Counted from the stretch's first letter, positions 45,505 through 56,715 are shown. The stretch: DNA of 64,000 bases from Dicyema japonicum (GCA_011109175.1 RDEW01000027.1:756703-820702), one strand, 5' to 3'. The notes: a model not told the origin generated them from the sequence alone. Made by a program: numbers and translations.

Positions 45505-46970
45505 GTTATTAGTTAGTTAAAGCACATTCGCGTTACCATGGCTTCGCTTGTGTCATGTTTTTTGATTATCCTTTCCGTTAGTCTTCTCCATCCTTTACGT
45601 TGTCATGCTCGTTTCCTGATTTCGTCCAGATCGTCCGCATCTATCAGTCGGCCCCAATCACTGCGTAATCCTCCGCGAGTGTTCTTAGAAGACAACTTCT
45701 TGGACGTCCTCTAAATGCAGGAGATACAGTATGGCAAAAACTTCCATGGTGGCATTGCATGGTGTCTGTTCACCCATCTGTAGAATATGTCCAAATAGGC
45801 GTTAGCGGGCTTCAAGTACGTTCAGGCATTTTGGTCCACAATCAGTCAGTCTGCATAATTTATTGTTTGAGATTATCTTTGGCAAAGAGTATCAAGGAGT
45901 TTTTAGTAGGCATCTGTGAAACAAGTAAAGTTGTTCCATATCTTTCTTTGATGTTCCTCAAGTGCCTGCGTTGTACATGAGGACTGGTCGGACAAATCCA
46001 TTATATAAGCGTAATCGCATCTTAGTGGAATTTGATTTTTCTAATCAGAATGGATTGTAATTTTTTGAGTGCTATTGTGGCCAATATCTTTCGTCGTGTG
46101 ATATCTTCTGAATCGCCAAGTAACGATCCGAGTTTTCGGGTGTTCCTCCACTTCTCCTCAACACGGGTTGGCGTTCTTTCAATGGTGGTTATTTCAGTTT
46201 TGTCTTCATTGATTTTGAGGGACCATTTACTCAAAATTGTTTTCGCTTTCTCCATAATAACTTTATAAATTCCCGATCATCAGCGACAAAATTTACTTGT
46301 TCTCTTAGATCTCTCAGAGCAGCCTCCAGGTAGATGATAAATAATACAGGAGATAGAGTGTCCCCTTGTTGGGTTCCAACATTGGTAGAAAAAGGTAAGA
46401 TTTCTTAGTGCCAACTCAGAGAATAGTTCAGTTTCAGATAATTGCATATGTATTATGCGTCTTCAACACGGTAAGTAGTTTACTCCTGTTGATGCTGTCA
46501 GAAATATTGCTCATGTCGTTTCCAGGATATGAAAAGATCGTTTGTACTTCTGATGTATTGCAGTGTTCCAGCGATGGCTCAAGACAACATCAATCGTGGA
46601 TCTTCCAGGCATGAAATCACTTTGATCGCAAGAGAGATATCGATCGACATTGATATACGGCCTCGAACAAGTCGATAAAGTTTTCCTTAAAATGGTGACT
46701 AACACAATAAGTCTCAGCATCCGATGGGTACCCGTCTTTTGTTCGGTTTATGAACGGATATTAATATTCCGGTCCCGATTGGAAGCGGACAGTGTAATGC
46801 AAAATCTTTGTTCATTATTTGTGCGAAGAACCTCGCCAGACTATTGGGAGCGTATTTGAGTAATTCCCCTGGGACTCCATCACATCCTGCAGCTCTGTTG
46901 TTATTCATATAGAGGAATGATTCTAGGACCTCCGAATGTGTTGCTTCGTTTGACAAGCTCTATGGATGCA
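45505..46970 (-). mobile_element. APE-type LINE, 3' half including reverse transcriptase
   Basis: On the minus strand, in order from the right: NNNRAAGCDGVPGELLKY and AQIMNKDF (RT start), GTGILISVHKPNKRRVP, SDFMPGRSTIDVVLSHRW, GTQQGDTLSPVLFIIYLEAA, WRNTRKLGSLLGDSEDITRR and a C-terminal DADDLDEIRKRA...KGWRRLTERII. It ends in GGTAACGCGAATGTGCTTTA then ACTAACTAA. The catalytic A/FADD region is damaged (FVADDR remains) and there are frameshifts. 5'-truncated, dead. Confidence 0.85.
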
Positions 46971-47040
46971 AATATACGTGGATGCATAGATATCATTTGT
47001 TTGGAATTGTAACTAAAGTGGTTAGCAATTCTATTGGATA

Positions 47041-47950
47041 TTATTATTATTTAAGCACTTCACGAGAGCCATACTAATTATAGCCCCGCATGTGCAGCAA
47101 AAGAAACAAGGTTAGATGTCATCCTTTTCCATGCTCCCCTGTTCCTAGCCAAGGCTCTCATGTTGTCCAGGTCGTCGGCATTTATTAGATTTTTTTGATA
47201 TTGACAGGTCTTTTTGTAAGACTATTGGCAGTGTTGTTCTTGGTCTTCCACGATAGCGGCCTTCTTGACAAACATAGTATGTTTCCATAGATATGTTCGG
47301 TGGGGATGTTAATTCCATCCTCAGCACGTGTCCGAAGAGCTTCCATCGGGATTCCAGTACTTCTAAGCTGATAGGTCTAGTGCTGCATCTCTTATATAAA
47401 GCATTTGATATTCTCGTAGGCCAAGTAGTTTTTTCTGTTATTTTTTCTCAGCTGACCTCTGTGGAACGAGTCTAGTTTTTCCATATCTGCTGATGAAGTC
47501 GTCCAAGTTTCCAACGTTATATAAAAGTACGGGTTTTATAAATGAGTCGTATAGTAGGATTCTCATTTTCGTGTCGATGCCTTTTTGATTGAGCCATAGA
47601 TTCTTCAGTTTATATAACGCAGCATTGGCTAGAGTTTTCCTACGTAAAATATCTTCGCCATCTCCCAAAAGTGAACCGAGTTTCTTTACTTGCCGCCACT
47701 TCTCTTCTAGGACGTTACTCATCCTTCTTATCTCTGTGAGTTCTGTTTTCTCTCTGTTCACAGTAAGAAACCATTTCTCTAGTACATCTGGTGCTTTTTC
47801 TAATAGGTTTTCCAGGACCTCTTTGTCTTCAGAAATTAGGTCTACACCAATAAACTGAAATTACTCCAATAAACTGTTGTATATTTGGAATATTTATATT
47901 TTTACTTTATAAAAAATTCATTTTTAATTATCTAGGATACAATTAATTAA
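47041..47950 (-). mobile_element. APE-type LINE, shorter 5'-truncated copy with intact 3' end
   Basis: The minus strand encodes NREKTELTEIRRMSNVLEEK, KWRQVKKLGSLLGDGEDILR, IKPVLLYNVGNLDDFISRYG, then RYRGRPRTTLPIVLQKDLS and NRGAWKRMTSNLVSFAAHAG before the stop. The 3' untranslated end (GGCTCTCGTGAAGTGCTTAA then ATAATAATAA) is nearly the same as the tail of the SINE at 53270-53566. It lacks the RT core, starting well inside the C-terminal half. Confidence 0.85.
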
Positions 47951-48030
47951 TTTAAATTTTATTTAAGAATATTAGATATTAAAGCTAACATTAAAAATAC
48001 ATTAATTATAAATAAAAATAGATTTCACTC

Positions 48031-48040
48031 TATATATAAA
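48031..48040 (+). promoter_or_regulatory. TATA box of the U6 gene
   Basis: TATATATAAA lies 28 bp before the inferred first base of U6 (48059), the position expected for the TATA element of pol III type 3 (U6) promoters. A proximal sequence element would be expected near 47995-48015, but I know no consensus for this lineage. Confidence 0.65.
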
Positions 48041-48058
48041 GTATGGAAGTAACTTAAC

Positions 48059-48076
48059 GTCCTACGGGACATATAA

Positions 48077-48108
<32 letters not shown>

Positions 48109-48152
48109 GGCCCCTGCGCAAGGATGACACGCATAATCGTGAAGCGTTCCAC
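48059..48152 (+). ncRNA. RNU6: U6 spliceosomal snRNA
   Basis: U6 forms the catalytic core of the spliceosome. The 3' two thirds are almost identical to U6 of other animals: AAATTGGAACGATACAGAGA contains the invariant ACAGAGA box, GATTAGCATGGCCCCTGCGC contains the AGC triad and U4-pairing region, and AAGGATGACACGCATAATCG then TGAAGCGTTCCAC gives the internal stem-loop and tail. A run of five T (48153-48157) terminates pol III. The 5' hairpin (GTCC TACG GGAC) differs from the vertebrate one but can form. With a TATA box at -28 and an intact core, this may be an expressed gene; insertion as a pseudogene cannot be excluded since LINE debris lies on both sides. Confidence 0.95.
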
Positions 48153-48239
48153 TTTTTCTTTGAATTCTTTTTTTGCGGAATAATGCAATTTATTAATAAA
48201 CACTTAATTCAACAATTTTTGGTTTCTTCCGTTAATACC

Positions 48240-48735
48240 TGCAAGTGAATACTCTCAATGAACTGGTTTCTTTCTCTTCTATCCTTTTTCCTCTTCGTGA
48301 TAAAAGATTCCATACGTTTTAGCAGAATTAGTGATCTACTTCTTATTAGTCCTGATGTTTCAACGGTGACTGGTTCAAAGATAAACTGTCCACCGAGACA
48401 ATCATGTTTCTTCTTTATCGACTTAGCTTTTTACGAAGCAGAGCCTGGAAAGTTTTGAGGGTGAGGAGCTATCCACACAGGTGGCGTCATAAGCGAGGTA
48501 TCTACCATTTTCCAATTGGAATAGAGTTGTTACGTCAGGTCTTTTCTTAGATGGGACCAATCTAGAGGCTCTAGCTGGACAGAAAATTCGACCGCTTCTA
48601 GTCCACACGCGATGACTCTTGATTGCATTTTGTTTTAGACTCTTTCGAACATTTCTCCAACAGGAGAGAGTTTGAAGACTTTTCACGTCTACCATTTCTC
48701 TACATCTACATGGATCGCGCAAAAATCCATTCTGA
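48240..48735 (-). mobile_element. LINE C-terminal domain fragment, minus strand
   Basis: From the right, the minus strand gives DPCRCREMVDVKSLQTLSCW and QNAIKSHRVW, then RLVPSKKRPDVTTLFQLENG and RYLAYDATCVDSSSPSKL, and, after a frame change, FIFEPVTVETSGLIRSRS. These are the CxCG...HxLSC, GKRPDG--L-PW--G--L-WD-TC-DT and VETSG blocks of the same LINE family as the plus-strand fragments at 38.4 and 39.5 kb. Frameshifted and inactive. Confidence 0.7.
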
Positions 48736-49139
48736 GGAGGACGCAGACCCCAATTCTCGTGGCTTCGTCATTTACTGTTCAAGTGAGGTGCATGGGTAGG
48801 CTCTTAACTATCGTCAAGTTCAGGTTTTATCTCATCATTAATTAAGCTAGGCATTAATTTGTCTTAATAAACAAGTGTTTTGTAAATGTTAACAAATATT
48901 ATTATTTTTTGTATCATTGAAAAATTCTTGACGGATTGGTCCAGCAATCCTAGATTAAGTGGGGGATTCGTTTAAGGACTGAATTTATGGATCGTTTACT
49001 ATTAAATCCAATCGGAATTTGATTAGCCTCCACTCAAAATTACAGTCGTGAACCATTGATCCTCTAGATCCACTTTTCACGTATGTGAGACCAATGGTCT
49101 TCGAAAATGGAACGTCCTAAAAGCCATCGTAAAAAAGAG

Positions 49140-49385
49140 CCCCTTCCCTCTTACTGTTTGGATCAGGAAAGTATATTTTCAAGTTATTGCGCCGACGATT
49201 GAATATGCCTGTTCTGCCTGGAGATTCGCCATTCCTTCTACGAGGGTGGAGCGTGTGAATTCTCTCAGACGGAAGATCATGAGGCACATACAATCAGACT
49301 CCACATCCGTCTCCAGACTAATTTCAGAGGAGGCACCAAATAGTTTCCATATGCACATTCGAGCCACCTTTATCCTATGATCACT
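49140..49385 (+). mobile_element. Jockey-like LINE C-terminal fragment
   Basis: QVIAPTIEYACSAWRFAIPS then TRVERVNSLRRKIMRHIQSD resembles the thumb-like -P-IEYA--AW---S----+++-LQ+----- block that follows the RT of Jockey/R1-type elements. No stop falls within the 75 codons. 5'-truncated. Confidence 0.55.
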
Positions 49386-49390
49386 ATTTG

Positions 49391-49990
49391 TTACAGCTCC
49401 TTATGCCTGGTTTGATGTTGAAATGTCGTATTGCATAAATAAAGACCAAATTCCAAGCAGAACTCAATTAGGGACTTTCCGGAAGAGTTTCGATACCCTC
49501 TTCCGTGCCTTTCAATACATATTTCGTGGTTTTTCTTAATGCCTGCTTTGGCATTCCAGTCTCCCACCAGGAACACGATTGTTGTTTTGTCCAGTTCGGT
49601 GCATACTTTCGGAAGGCTTTTATAAAATTCGTCCAACTCATCAGAGGTAACCAATATTCTCCCGGTGTGGGGTGCATATACGCTGATAATAGTTACCAGT
49701 TTATTCCGTGTCGGTTTTAGTTTGATTTGAAGAATCGCAATACGATCATGAACACTCCACATTTAGAACTCTCGTTTTCTCAACGAAACTCGGACGGCAA
49801 ATCACAGTGTCGGCATTCAGATGGCAGTAACATTAGCTAGTATTTTCCATAAACTTCATCGTGTCTTCATGCACTTTTTTCTCTTGAAGACAGCATACAT
49901 CAGGTTCTCGCACAGGGTGTTCCGTTTCGAGCTCGTTGACAGTTCTCTAACATTAAATGAAGCGACAGTAAAATACGATCGAATAAAACA
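49391..49990 (-). mobile_element. APE-like endonuclease domain of a LINE, minus strand
   Basis: A clean 123-codon stretch encodes HDRIAILQIKLKPTRNKLVT, IISVYAPHTGR and FLVGDWNAKAGIKKNHEICI, then GNSSGKSLIEFCLEF-like YRNSSGKSLIEFCLEFGLYL and CNTTFQHQTRHK. These are the N-x-YAP, GDWNAK and NT-F-H/K motifs of APE-type LINE endonucleases. The N-terminal part (to about 49990) is frame-broken. It may be the 5' part belonging to the RT families at 45.5-47.9 kb. Confidence 0.8.
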
Positions 49991-51325
49991 TGTTTGAGAC
50001 ATAGCTAGAGAGGCACGTCACCACCTCAACCAAAAATAGTTAGAGTGGCACGGCAGTTATTAAAAGTCACTTCGATGTCCGATCGCTACTTTGCTGTCAA
50101 CTAACGTCTGTATCACAGCTTATTTCACCTTGCTAGTCAGGAATTTCTTTTCAATGTTAAAGATAAACTTGACAAGAGCTGATTTGACATCGAAGACCTC
50201 AAATATGTTTGAATTTTTTTAACTTTGAAAAAGTATGTTCACAGCAAGCAATTGAGTTGCAAACTGTGAGTAATAAAGATATGGAATGCACAAAGTTAGA
50301 AAAACATAAAATCATCAGCGTCTCCTGGAATCCACTTTTTCACAAATTTGCATTCTGATTATCATCACCATCAGTGTAAAGTTCTGAGTTCATTGGATTT
50401 CTGATGCTCTTTTAAATGACAGCTACGGCTTCAAGATTGTCAGCATCCGATTAATCGTTTCCATGTGAATATAGCTTAATAACGTGAACTCTATAGCTTG
50501 GATCTGCAGCCCTCCATCGTGCTGTGCGGCTATCCCTATGGCCCGCTCTAGGCACGCCCCTGGGTGACCTACATTATAACCCGCATATCGTGTCATAGCC
50601 CGCATTATTTTTCTTTTTCACTTCCTTGTTAGCCAACGGTTTTTTTAGCTTGAAGGGACCGGGGGTAAAAAATCTGTCTGCATTATCGATTTTTTAGGTA
50701 TAAGAAAATTATTCTATGTGAGCACAAAATGGGGTAAACATGGTATTTGCAATATCGAAGAAGGTTGGAGACCACGAGAGACTGGTCCCCAAGTCAAAGA
50801 GGTAAAAAATTAATTTCTTTAAATAGTGTTAAAACGAGATTCTATTAAATAATTTTGTGATGAATATAACCGGCTCAGTTGGTCTACATTTTTATAATTT
50901 CGTATAATAATTTGTCGAAGTTGATAATGACTTTCTTGTGTCGAGTTAGCCATTAAAAATGAGTTTCATCCACTGTTATCAGATTTTTTAGGTTCAACAG
51001 AATACCTTTGATAACAGATTTTTGTTAAGGTTAATTCAAATCTAGCAGTCTTTTTTAAGTATTTCAACAAAATGTTAATTCATGACTATTTTCTTTTCTT
51101 GGAGAATAGTAATCTTTTAGGCTTAACCTGATCAAAATTAGTGTTTGTCCTCAAGGATGCGTTTTAAATTTTAAGTCAATTTATTCATATACAATGTTTG
51201 TATGATTTGTATAACTTGACGGCAAATTATTTCTATGAAATTGTTCTTTTTCCCCTCCCATAAATTCCAAGTGTCAAAGGGGATATATAATCTACAAGTA
51301 ATTTATTTTCGTACTGTTCACGAAC
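49991..51325. other. Region without a recognised gene
   Basis: A stretch at about 49990-50030 (CACGTCACCACCTCAACCAA) recurs at 5405-5430 and is probably the 5' end of the APE-type LINE. The 60-codon minus-strand frame at 50423-50605 has a cysteine/glycine-rich look but no family match. The remainder is A+T-rich. Confidence 0.3.
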
Positions 51326-51632
51326 TTAATTTATTAAGCCCGGATACACCGAGAAAGAAGTTAAAGTAAACAACTAATTAAATGTATCCAGTTTCCACTT
51401 CTACAGAACAGAGTCCATCCGGAATCAACATAAAGGGTAAAAGACTTCCATAGTTGCTGTTGTGGAAACCCCTCCAGTGGAGTGGGGGAGAGCAAATGAT
51501 CTTTTTGGTCACCTAGACAGGTGGATCACATGACGCCACTCTAATAGGAAGAGAGAGGAGGAACAGACGAGCAAAACAGAAACTTCAATCAATTAGCTAT
51601 GAAGCACCATATGGAGCCACGCGTCGTTTAAT
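51326..51632 (-). repeat. SINE-like repeat (family 3), copy 1
   Basis: About 300 bp, from AACTTAATTTATTAAGCCCG at one end to ATATGGAGCCACGCGTCG at the other, about 88 percent alike by eye to 55199-55530, including GAAACCCCTCCAGTGGAGTG and GGTGGATCACATGACGCCAC. The A+T-rich tail faces left, so the element is read on the minus strand. I found no clear target duplication around this copy. It ends about 130 bp before the PPP1R36-like gene. Confidence 0.75.
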
Positions 51633-51762
51633 ATTTCCACGAACTAAACCAAAAATATTTTAAATCAATAAAATAAATTAGATTTTAAACTTAAAAATTA
51701 ATAAATATTTATTTAAAAATAAATTGTAACCAATCAAATTCAAAAATATATTGTACCCAAAA

Positions 51763-53204
51763 ATGTCTACAAAGTGGTATTGGAATGAAGAAACTGAAAG
51801 CATCGAATTTCACCAGTTTGGGAATATAATTCAAGTTAGGGAGAAAACAATTCGACGGAGAAAATTGAGCGTTGGTTAAATTCAAAGAAGACGGGCTCTC
51901 CGCAGGTTTCATTTTAGATAATAACAAAGATAGATTGATCATGCAGCGAGAACAAGTCAACCTCCAAAACAGTGACGTTAACAAGAAGTCTCCAGAATCT
52001 TTTGTGACTCTTCAAATGATAGAAGGTCAGTTGTTTTACTACTTAGATGTGGCAATGCGACTTCTTGCGATCGTTATCACAATCATAAACGAATTTGTGA
52101 CCCTAGCTGAGTTGGAGATCAAAATAATTTTTTAGGTCCAAGTATTTCTACGTATTTCACAGAGCTTGTCTCCACTATTTTGACTGCTTCTTCCTCAAGA
52201 TACAGAAGGAAACCAGTCTGGATCAGTCCTTTATGTAAAATTAAGTTACTTACTCTAACCAGCGATATTAGCTCCAAAGAAAAGAAAGAGATGGCAGATC
52301 TTACCCAGAAATTGAAAAAGTCTGAAAAGATCCTCGGACATAGTTATTTTCCTCTACTTTTGGGACGAGGATACGAATCTCTCCACCACATGCAGTCCGG
52401 CTGGTCTTTGATTATATAATCTCTATAAAGGACTCAATATTCATCAATTGGTCGTGATCAACACTTATTTGAGGTAAATGGGGTTTTCACCTTCAGAGCC
52501 TCCATAGCTACGTCTGCTACGCCATTTGTGTAACGAACAAACGTGTGGGCTTTGATATGATCCAAAGCGAGATTGGGAGGTTTTGAGCATGCTTACCAAA
52601 GACTTCTGAAGACAGATATCTTCAACCCCCACACGATTGAAAGAAGGAGAAGCAAAAGTTTGGCGGTTGATTTACCAAGATGAGGGAGAAAGACTAAGCG
52701 AAGAAGTCGGACAGATGCTGTCCAAGTCATCAAAGGTGGCGACCAGTCATATCTCGTAGTTGAGAGACTGATCTTTAGGAAATCTTCTCATCGATTGAAT
52801 GTCATCAGGTAACACAGGTAATTTATGACAGAATTAATTCTCCTGCCTTGGGCTCAGCCTTGTTTACTGAATTGAATGGTTGAAATCTCTTTATAAACAT
52901 TCTTAGAAGTTGAGGACATTTAGGATTTCGAGAATGAGGAGGACATCTACGATATGATAAAAAGTCGTTATGGTGTTGACCTCCAAGCCCTTCAGTAATT
53001 TAATTGTCCTAATCTAAAGAGTTGGAATTCTTGGGATGCCACTCAGTCTCTTCAACTTGATGACACTCACGGAAAAACGACCTGACGACAACGTCTCCAG
53101 ACAGAACACGTGTTATTAATTTTAATTGTAGTGACGAGGAACTGGGAGAAGATGAAAAGTTTGAGAAAATACGGAAGAGTATTAATAGTATATCTCTTAA
53201 CTAA
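51763..53204 (+). CDS. PPP1R36: PPP1R36-like protein (protein phosphatase 1 regulatory subunit 36)
   Basis: PPP1R36 is a testis/cilium-associated regulator of protein phosphatase 1. The frame begins STKWYWNEETESIEFHQFGN. Removing introns mostly of 17-37 nt yields EDGLSAGFILDNNKDR, SPESFVTLQMIE, VAMRLLAIVITIINEFVTLA, then SKYFYVFHRACLHYFDCFFL. The family-like core follows: FPLLLGRGYESLHHMQSGW, SSIGRDQHLFESLHSYVCYA, MIQSEIGRLLKTDIFNPHTI, then VGILGMPLSLFNLMTLTEKR and KFEKIRKSINSISLN before TAA 53202. The YWNEET-EF start, the G-GYES-HHM block and the EIGRLL-TDIFNP block are what I recall of this family, hence the name. Open issues: the first intron is not resolved (only a 13-nt removal keeps the frame near 51880) and one TAG remains at 52921-52923. 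Confidence 0.62.
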
Positions 53205-53269
53205 AAGTTTTATTAATAATTTATTAATAAAAAGTTAATTTTTAAAAATAACAAACTTTTTTAAAGTTT

Positions 53270-53566
53270 AGTCGTTTGCATAGTGGTTAGGTTACGGGTT
53301 CGAATCTCGCTGTCACCTGGTGGAAGGTTCCACGCATCTACGATGCAGAAAGGGTTTGACGAGTGACGCCCTCATCAGTGGATACTCACTGCGGAACTGG
53401 ATTGTCTAGAAAGGACACTCACACAAGAAAAAGAAAAAAAGAAGTGAAGATAATTCCTTGGTTCTACGATTAGTTAAAATTAACTGTTCTTTACTTAAAT
53501 AAAGTGTGTGTTCTGCCTATGCGGAGCTATAAATACTATGGCTCTCGTGAAAAGGCTTTATTATTA
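53270..53566 (+). mobile_element. tRNA-derived SINE with LINE-like tail
   Basis: The head has a pol III promoter layout: TGCATAGTGGTTA (A box, about 53278-53290) and GGGTTCGAATC (B box, 53296-53306), as in tRNA genes. It ends with GCGGAGCTATAAATACTATG, GCTCTCGTGAAAAGGCTTTA and TTATTATTA. Copies of TTAAAGTTT at 53261-53269 and 53567-53575 form a 9-bp target duplication. The tail (53515-53566) matches the 3' end of the APE-type LINE at 47041-47100. Similar but older tails are at 20505 and 57981. Confidence 0.8.
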
Positions 53567-53779
53567 TTAAAGTTTCTTTAATAAAAAATTTGTTTAATAT
53601 CTGACTCCGTGCTCCCATGTCGTGCTATGTGGCTAGTTGGTTTCTAGAGCTATAAAAAAATAGTTCACTTACCAAGATGTGGAGGATGCTGCGAAATGTC
53701 AAAAATGCTGAAAACAATATCGAGGGAGACTGTGAACAGGTGGTGGATCTGAATAAATTTATCAAACATTGTGTGAGAA

Positions 53780-54240
53780 TAAGCCACAAACCATTCCAAA
53801 AGATGGACATTCCCCCACATAAATAACCGAAAAGGAGGCACCCAACAATGTATGTTCTACCGGGAGATGTCGCTTTGGAGATCTATCGAACAAAGCACAC
53901 AGATTCTTGTGGACCGTTATTATGTTGAAAAAGATGGGCACAGTGGGAGTATCATCACTAACATGAATCTTCAACTACTCAATCAACTTCAACTGTATTC
54001 CCGCTATATGGAAACTTTCGAATATTCATCCAATACTGAAGCCTGGGAAACCAAGAGAGGACCCTGCTTCTTACAGGCCTTTTTCGCTCTTGTGCGTTCA
54101 GACAAGAATCCTAGAAAGGATGATTATGACACTCACACAACATTCCTTCTCGGATGCCAGATTTCAGCATGGTTTTAAAGAGGGACGATCAACTATCACA
54201 CACCTAAATACATTAAAGAAGTTCATAACAGATGGCCTTA
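53780..54240 (+). mobile_element. Jockey-like LINE, part 1 (interrupted reverse transcriptase)
   Basis: The plus strand encodes VQTRILERMIMTLTQHSFSD then ARFQHGFKEGRSTITHLNTL then KKFITDGL, the --F-Q-GFR-GRST---L block at the front of a LINE RT. It breaks at 54240 and resumes at 56716 after an insertion flanked by a 19-bp repeat. The part before 54.09 kb is too decayed to read reliably. Confidence 0.75.
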
Positions 54241-56715
54241 CAACTTTATTAGCAAGGAAAAATTAAAGAGGGAGTTATTTGGCCTCATGCCGCAAGTCCT
54301 GCAAACGCTTGGACTCTTCTCTGCGCTGTCAGACCCCTCTTATCGTTTATTCTGTGCTGCAACATACGAGTCAATGATGGCATCCCTTTTCAGGTAGTTT
54401 ACCATCCTTTTTTTCTGCTGCATCTTTTATCGACAATACTAGCAAATTTTCATCTTCATCTAGCTTCTTGTCGAGCCTTTTGTGTAAGGCAATCTTGATC
54501 CCTGCTCTCCTTGATTTTTCAAGAAGCAAGATAAAACGCTCTTGTATGCAGTGTAATACCATCCTTCCAGTCCATAAAGGAGTGATGGAATGATTGTACG
54601 TGAAAAAATAAATAAAAACATTTCCGTTTCGAGTCTCAATTTCCTCATACACAATAACGCATGGTGGGCTTTCTTCCTTTTGAGTTTAAAATCGCACAAT
54701 GTGCTCCCAAATTTCTCAAAACTGTTCCGAGATACTTCAGGGAGCTCACAATATTGATTCCGCATTTGGAGTCTTTCTGATTTACTTTACCATTCCGACC
54801 GAGGAACATTATTGCACTATATTTTTCTTCTGACAGTTTTAACCCATGAAGACCACACCAGTCTTTTATCTCTTCCATGTACATATTGAGTCTCCTCTCT
54901 GAGATCGTGCTCGATCTCGACATATCAGACAGTAGCACGTCGTCTGCGTATATCGGAGATCTCGTACTCGGTGTAGACGGAGACAGGAAACCGGCCATTA
55001 AAACATTAAACAATATAGGCTCAAAATTGAATCCTTGTGGACTCCTCTCTTCAATAATATCATATTTGAAAAATAGCGTCCGCATCTAACATAAATTTTT
55101 TTCCTTCTAAATATACTTTCACCCAATTTACTAGTTCCTTTGGGCTCCCCGTCCGAGATAACTGATCGATTATGGCTCTGTGGTTAACACTGTCAAATTT
55201 ATTTATTTATTAACTTCGGATACACGAGAAAGAAGTTAAAGTAAACAACTAATTAAGTGTATCCAGTTTCCACTTCTACAGAAACAGAGTCCATCCGGAA
55301 TCAGCATAAAAGGTAAAACGTCCATTACATGTAGTTGTGGAAACCCCTCCAGTGGAGTGGGGGAGAGCAAATGATCCTTTTTCGTGCCGGCCTGGCACTG
55401 AGCGTCACCTTGACAGGTGGATCACATGACACCACTCTAATAGGAAGAGAGAAGAGGAAGAGACAAGCATGCAGAAAACTTCAACCGATTAACCACGCAG
55501 CACCACATGGCGCCACGTGGCTCTTTATCAAACACTGTCAAATGGTTTTGATATGTCGAGACATATGACATTCAGGAGACATTTGGATTCTCTGGCTTTG
55601 CATAACCCGGAGTTGAGATGAAATAAGCAATCACCGGATGACCGTCCTGGCGAAAACCAAATTGTTCATTTCTGAAGTAATCTTTTTTTCCAGCTGATTG
55701 TAGGCCTCCAGAAGACAATTTTTTCCATGACTTTTGAGATCGACCTAATCAGGCTGATCGGACGGTAGCTATCAGGATCATTTTTCGGTCTTCCTGTCTT
55801 CGCCACCATCCGTACAATCGTCTTCTTCCATTCCTGCGGAACATGGCCAGTTTTTATGCATGCGTTTAACATATCTTTTAGGACTTCGAATAAAATTTCC
55901 GGGCTTTTTGAACATCCTAGCTTTGATGAAATCACTGCCCGGAGCTTTATTCTTGATAGCTCTTATTGTTATCTTCAACTCTTCTAGAGAGATCTCTATA
56001 AATGCTGTTTTCTGACAATGGTTTGTAACAAGTCTTTTTTGCTATGACATCATCGTCCACATCAAATATCTTTTTAAGCTGTGTCTCAAAAACTAGAGGT
56101 ATTTCTTCTTCAGCAAAGTAGGTGCCATCCGGTTTCTTGAGCACAATCTTGTTTGCGATTGACTCTGGGTTCCTCATCTTCTGAAACCTTCCAGAAAGAG
56201 TGATTGTGTTTGTTTAGCTTCCGTAGTTGAGAGTTCCACTTATTCTCATTCCAATTTTGAATTTTTCCGACAACTGCTATTGTAGTTCGCCAATTTTGTG
56301 AGACAAGGCTAAGCGGTCCTGTGGGTCTACGCATCTCCTCAGTTTAGTTCTTAGATTATTTTTTTCAACACAATTCTCTTGATGTGCCATGGAATAGAGA
56401 CAACATTATCGTTTCTTGAGTATATTTTTCTAGCAAAGTTATCCAGATAGTATAATATCAGATCCGTTACTCGTTTACTTGTTTTATCAATTCCAGACGA
56501 GTCTTGGCTCGGTATGCCCTAACATCAATTCCTTTGCATGATAGTGATCCTATAGTGATTCCAGTTTAGATTCTTGGTATCGTAGCCGACAAAGACTCCA
56601 GGTTCATTAATCATTTTCATATCCACGGATATTAGCAATAGAATGTGGTCACTGCCAATATCCGTAAGAGTAATTGGTATAGCAGGGGAAATCAAGAAGA
56701 CACCAAGCTTGTCCA
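54241..56715 (-). mobile_element. Minus-strand LINE inserted in the Jockey-like LINE, 5'-truncated
   Basis: TTCATAACAGATGGCCTTA occurs perfectly at 54222-54240 and 56716-56734 and is the target duplication. Inside, on the minus strand from the right: the end of an endonuclease (ITLTDIGSDHILLLISVDMK), the linker, RT start (IKNKAPGSDFIKARMF, WKKTIVRMVAKTGRPKNDPD, SYRPISLIRSISKVMEKIVF), NFEPILFNVLMAGFLSP, the catalytic IYADDVLLSDMS, and WCGLHGLKLSEEKYSAIMFL with SSLKYLGTVLRNLG. It lacks the first part of the endonuclease, as expected of 5' truncation. Frameshifts are present. A SINE-like repeat sits inside it at 55199-55530. The clade may be R1/Jockey-like; I cannot place it precisely. Confidence 0.88.
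55199..55530 (-). repeat. SINE-like repeat (family 3), copy 2, with 13-bp target duplication
   Basis: It is flanked by perfect AACACTGTCAAAT at 55186-55198 and 55531-55543, and interrupts the reading frame of the minus-strand LINE. The A+T-rich tail (ATTTATTTATTAA, read on plus) lies at the left, so the element points left. Its sequence matches the copy at 51326-51632 along nearly its whole length, so these are probably full-length ends. No clear tRNA-type A and B boxes were recognised. Confidence 0.88.

Noticed and set aside
53270-53345. A genuine tRNA gene
   Set aside because: A and B boxes are present but no full cloverleaf or acceptor stem can be folded; the sequence continues into a LINE-like tail and has a target duplication, so it is a SINE.
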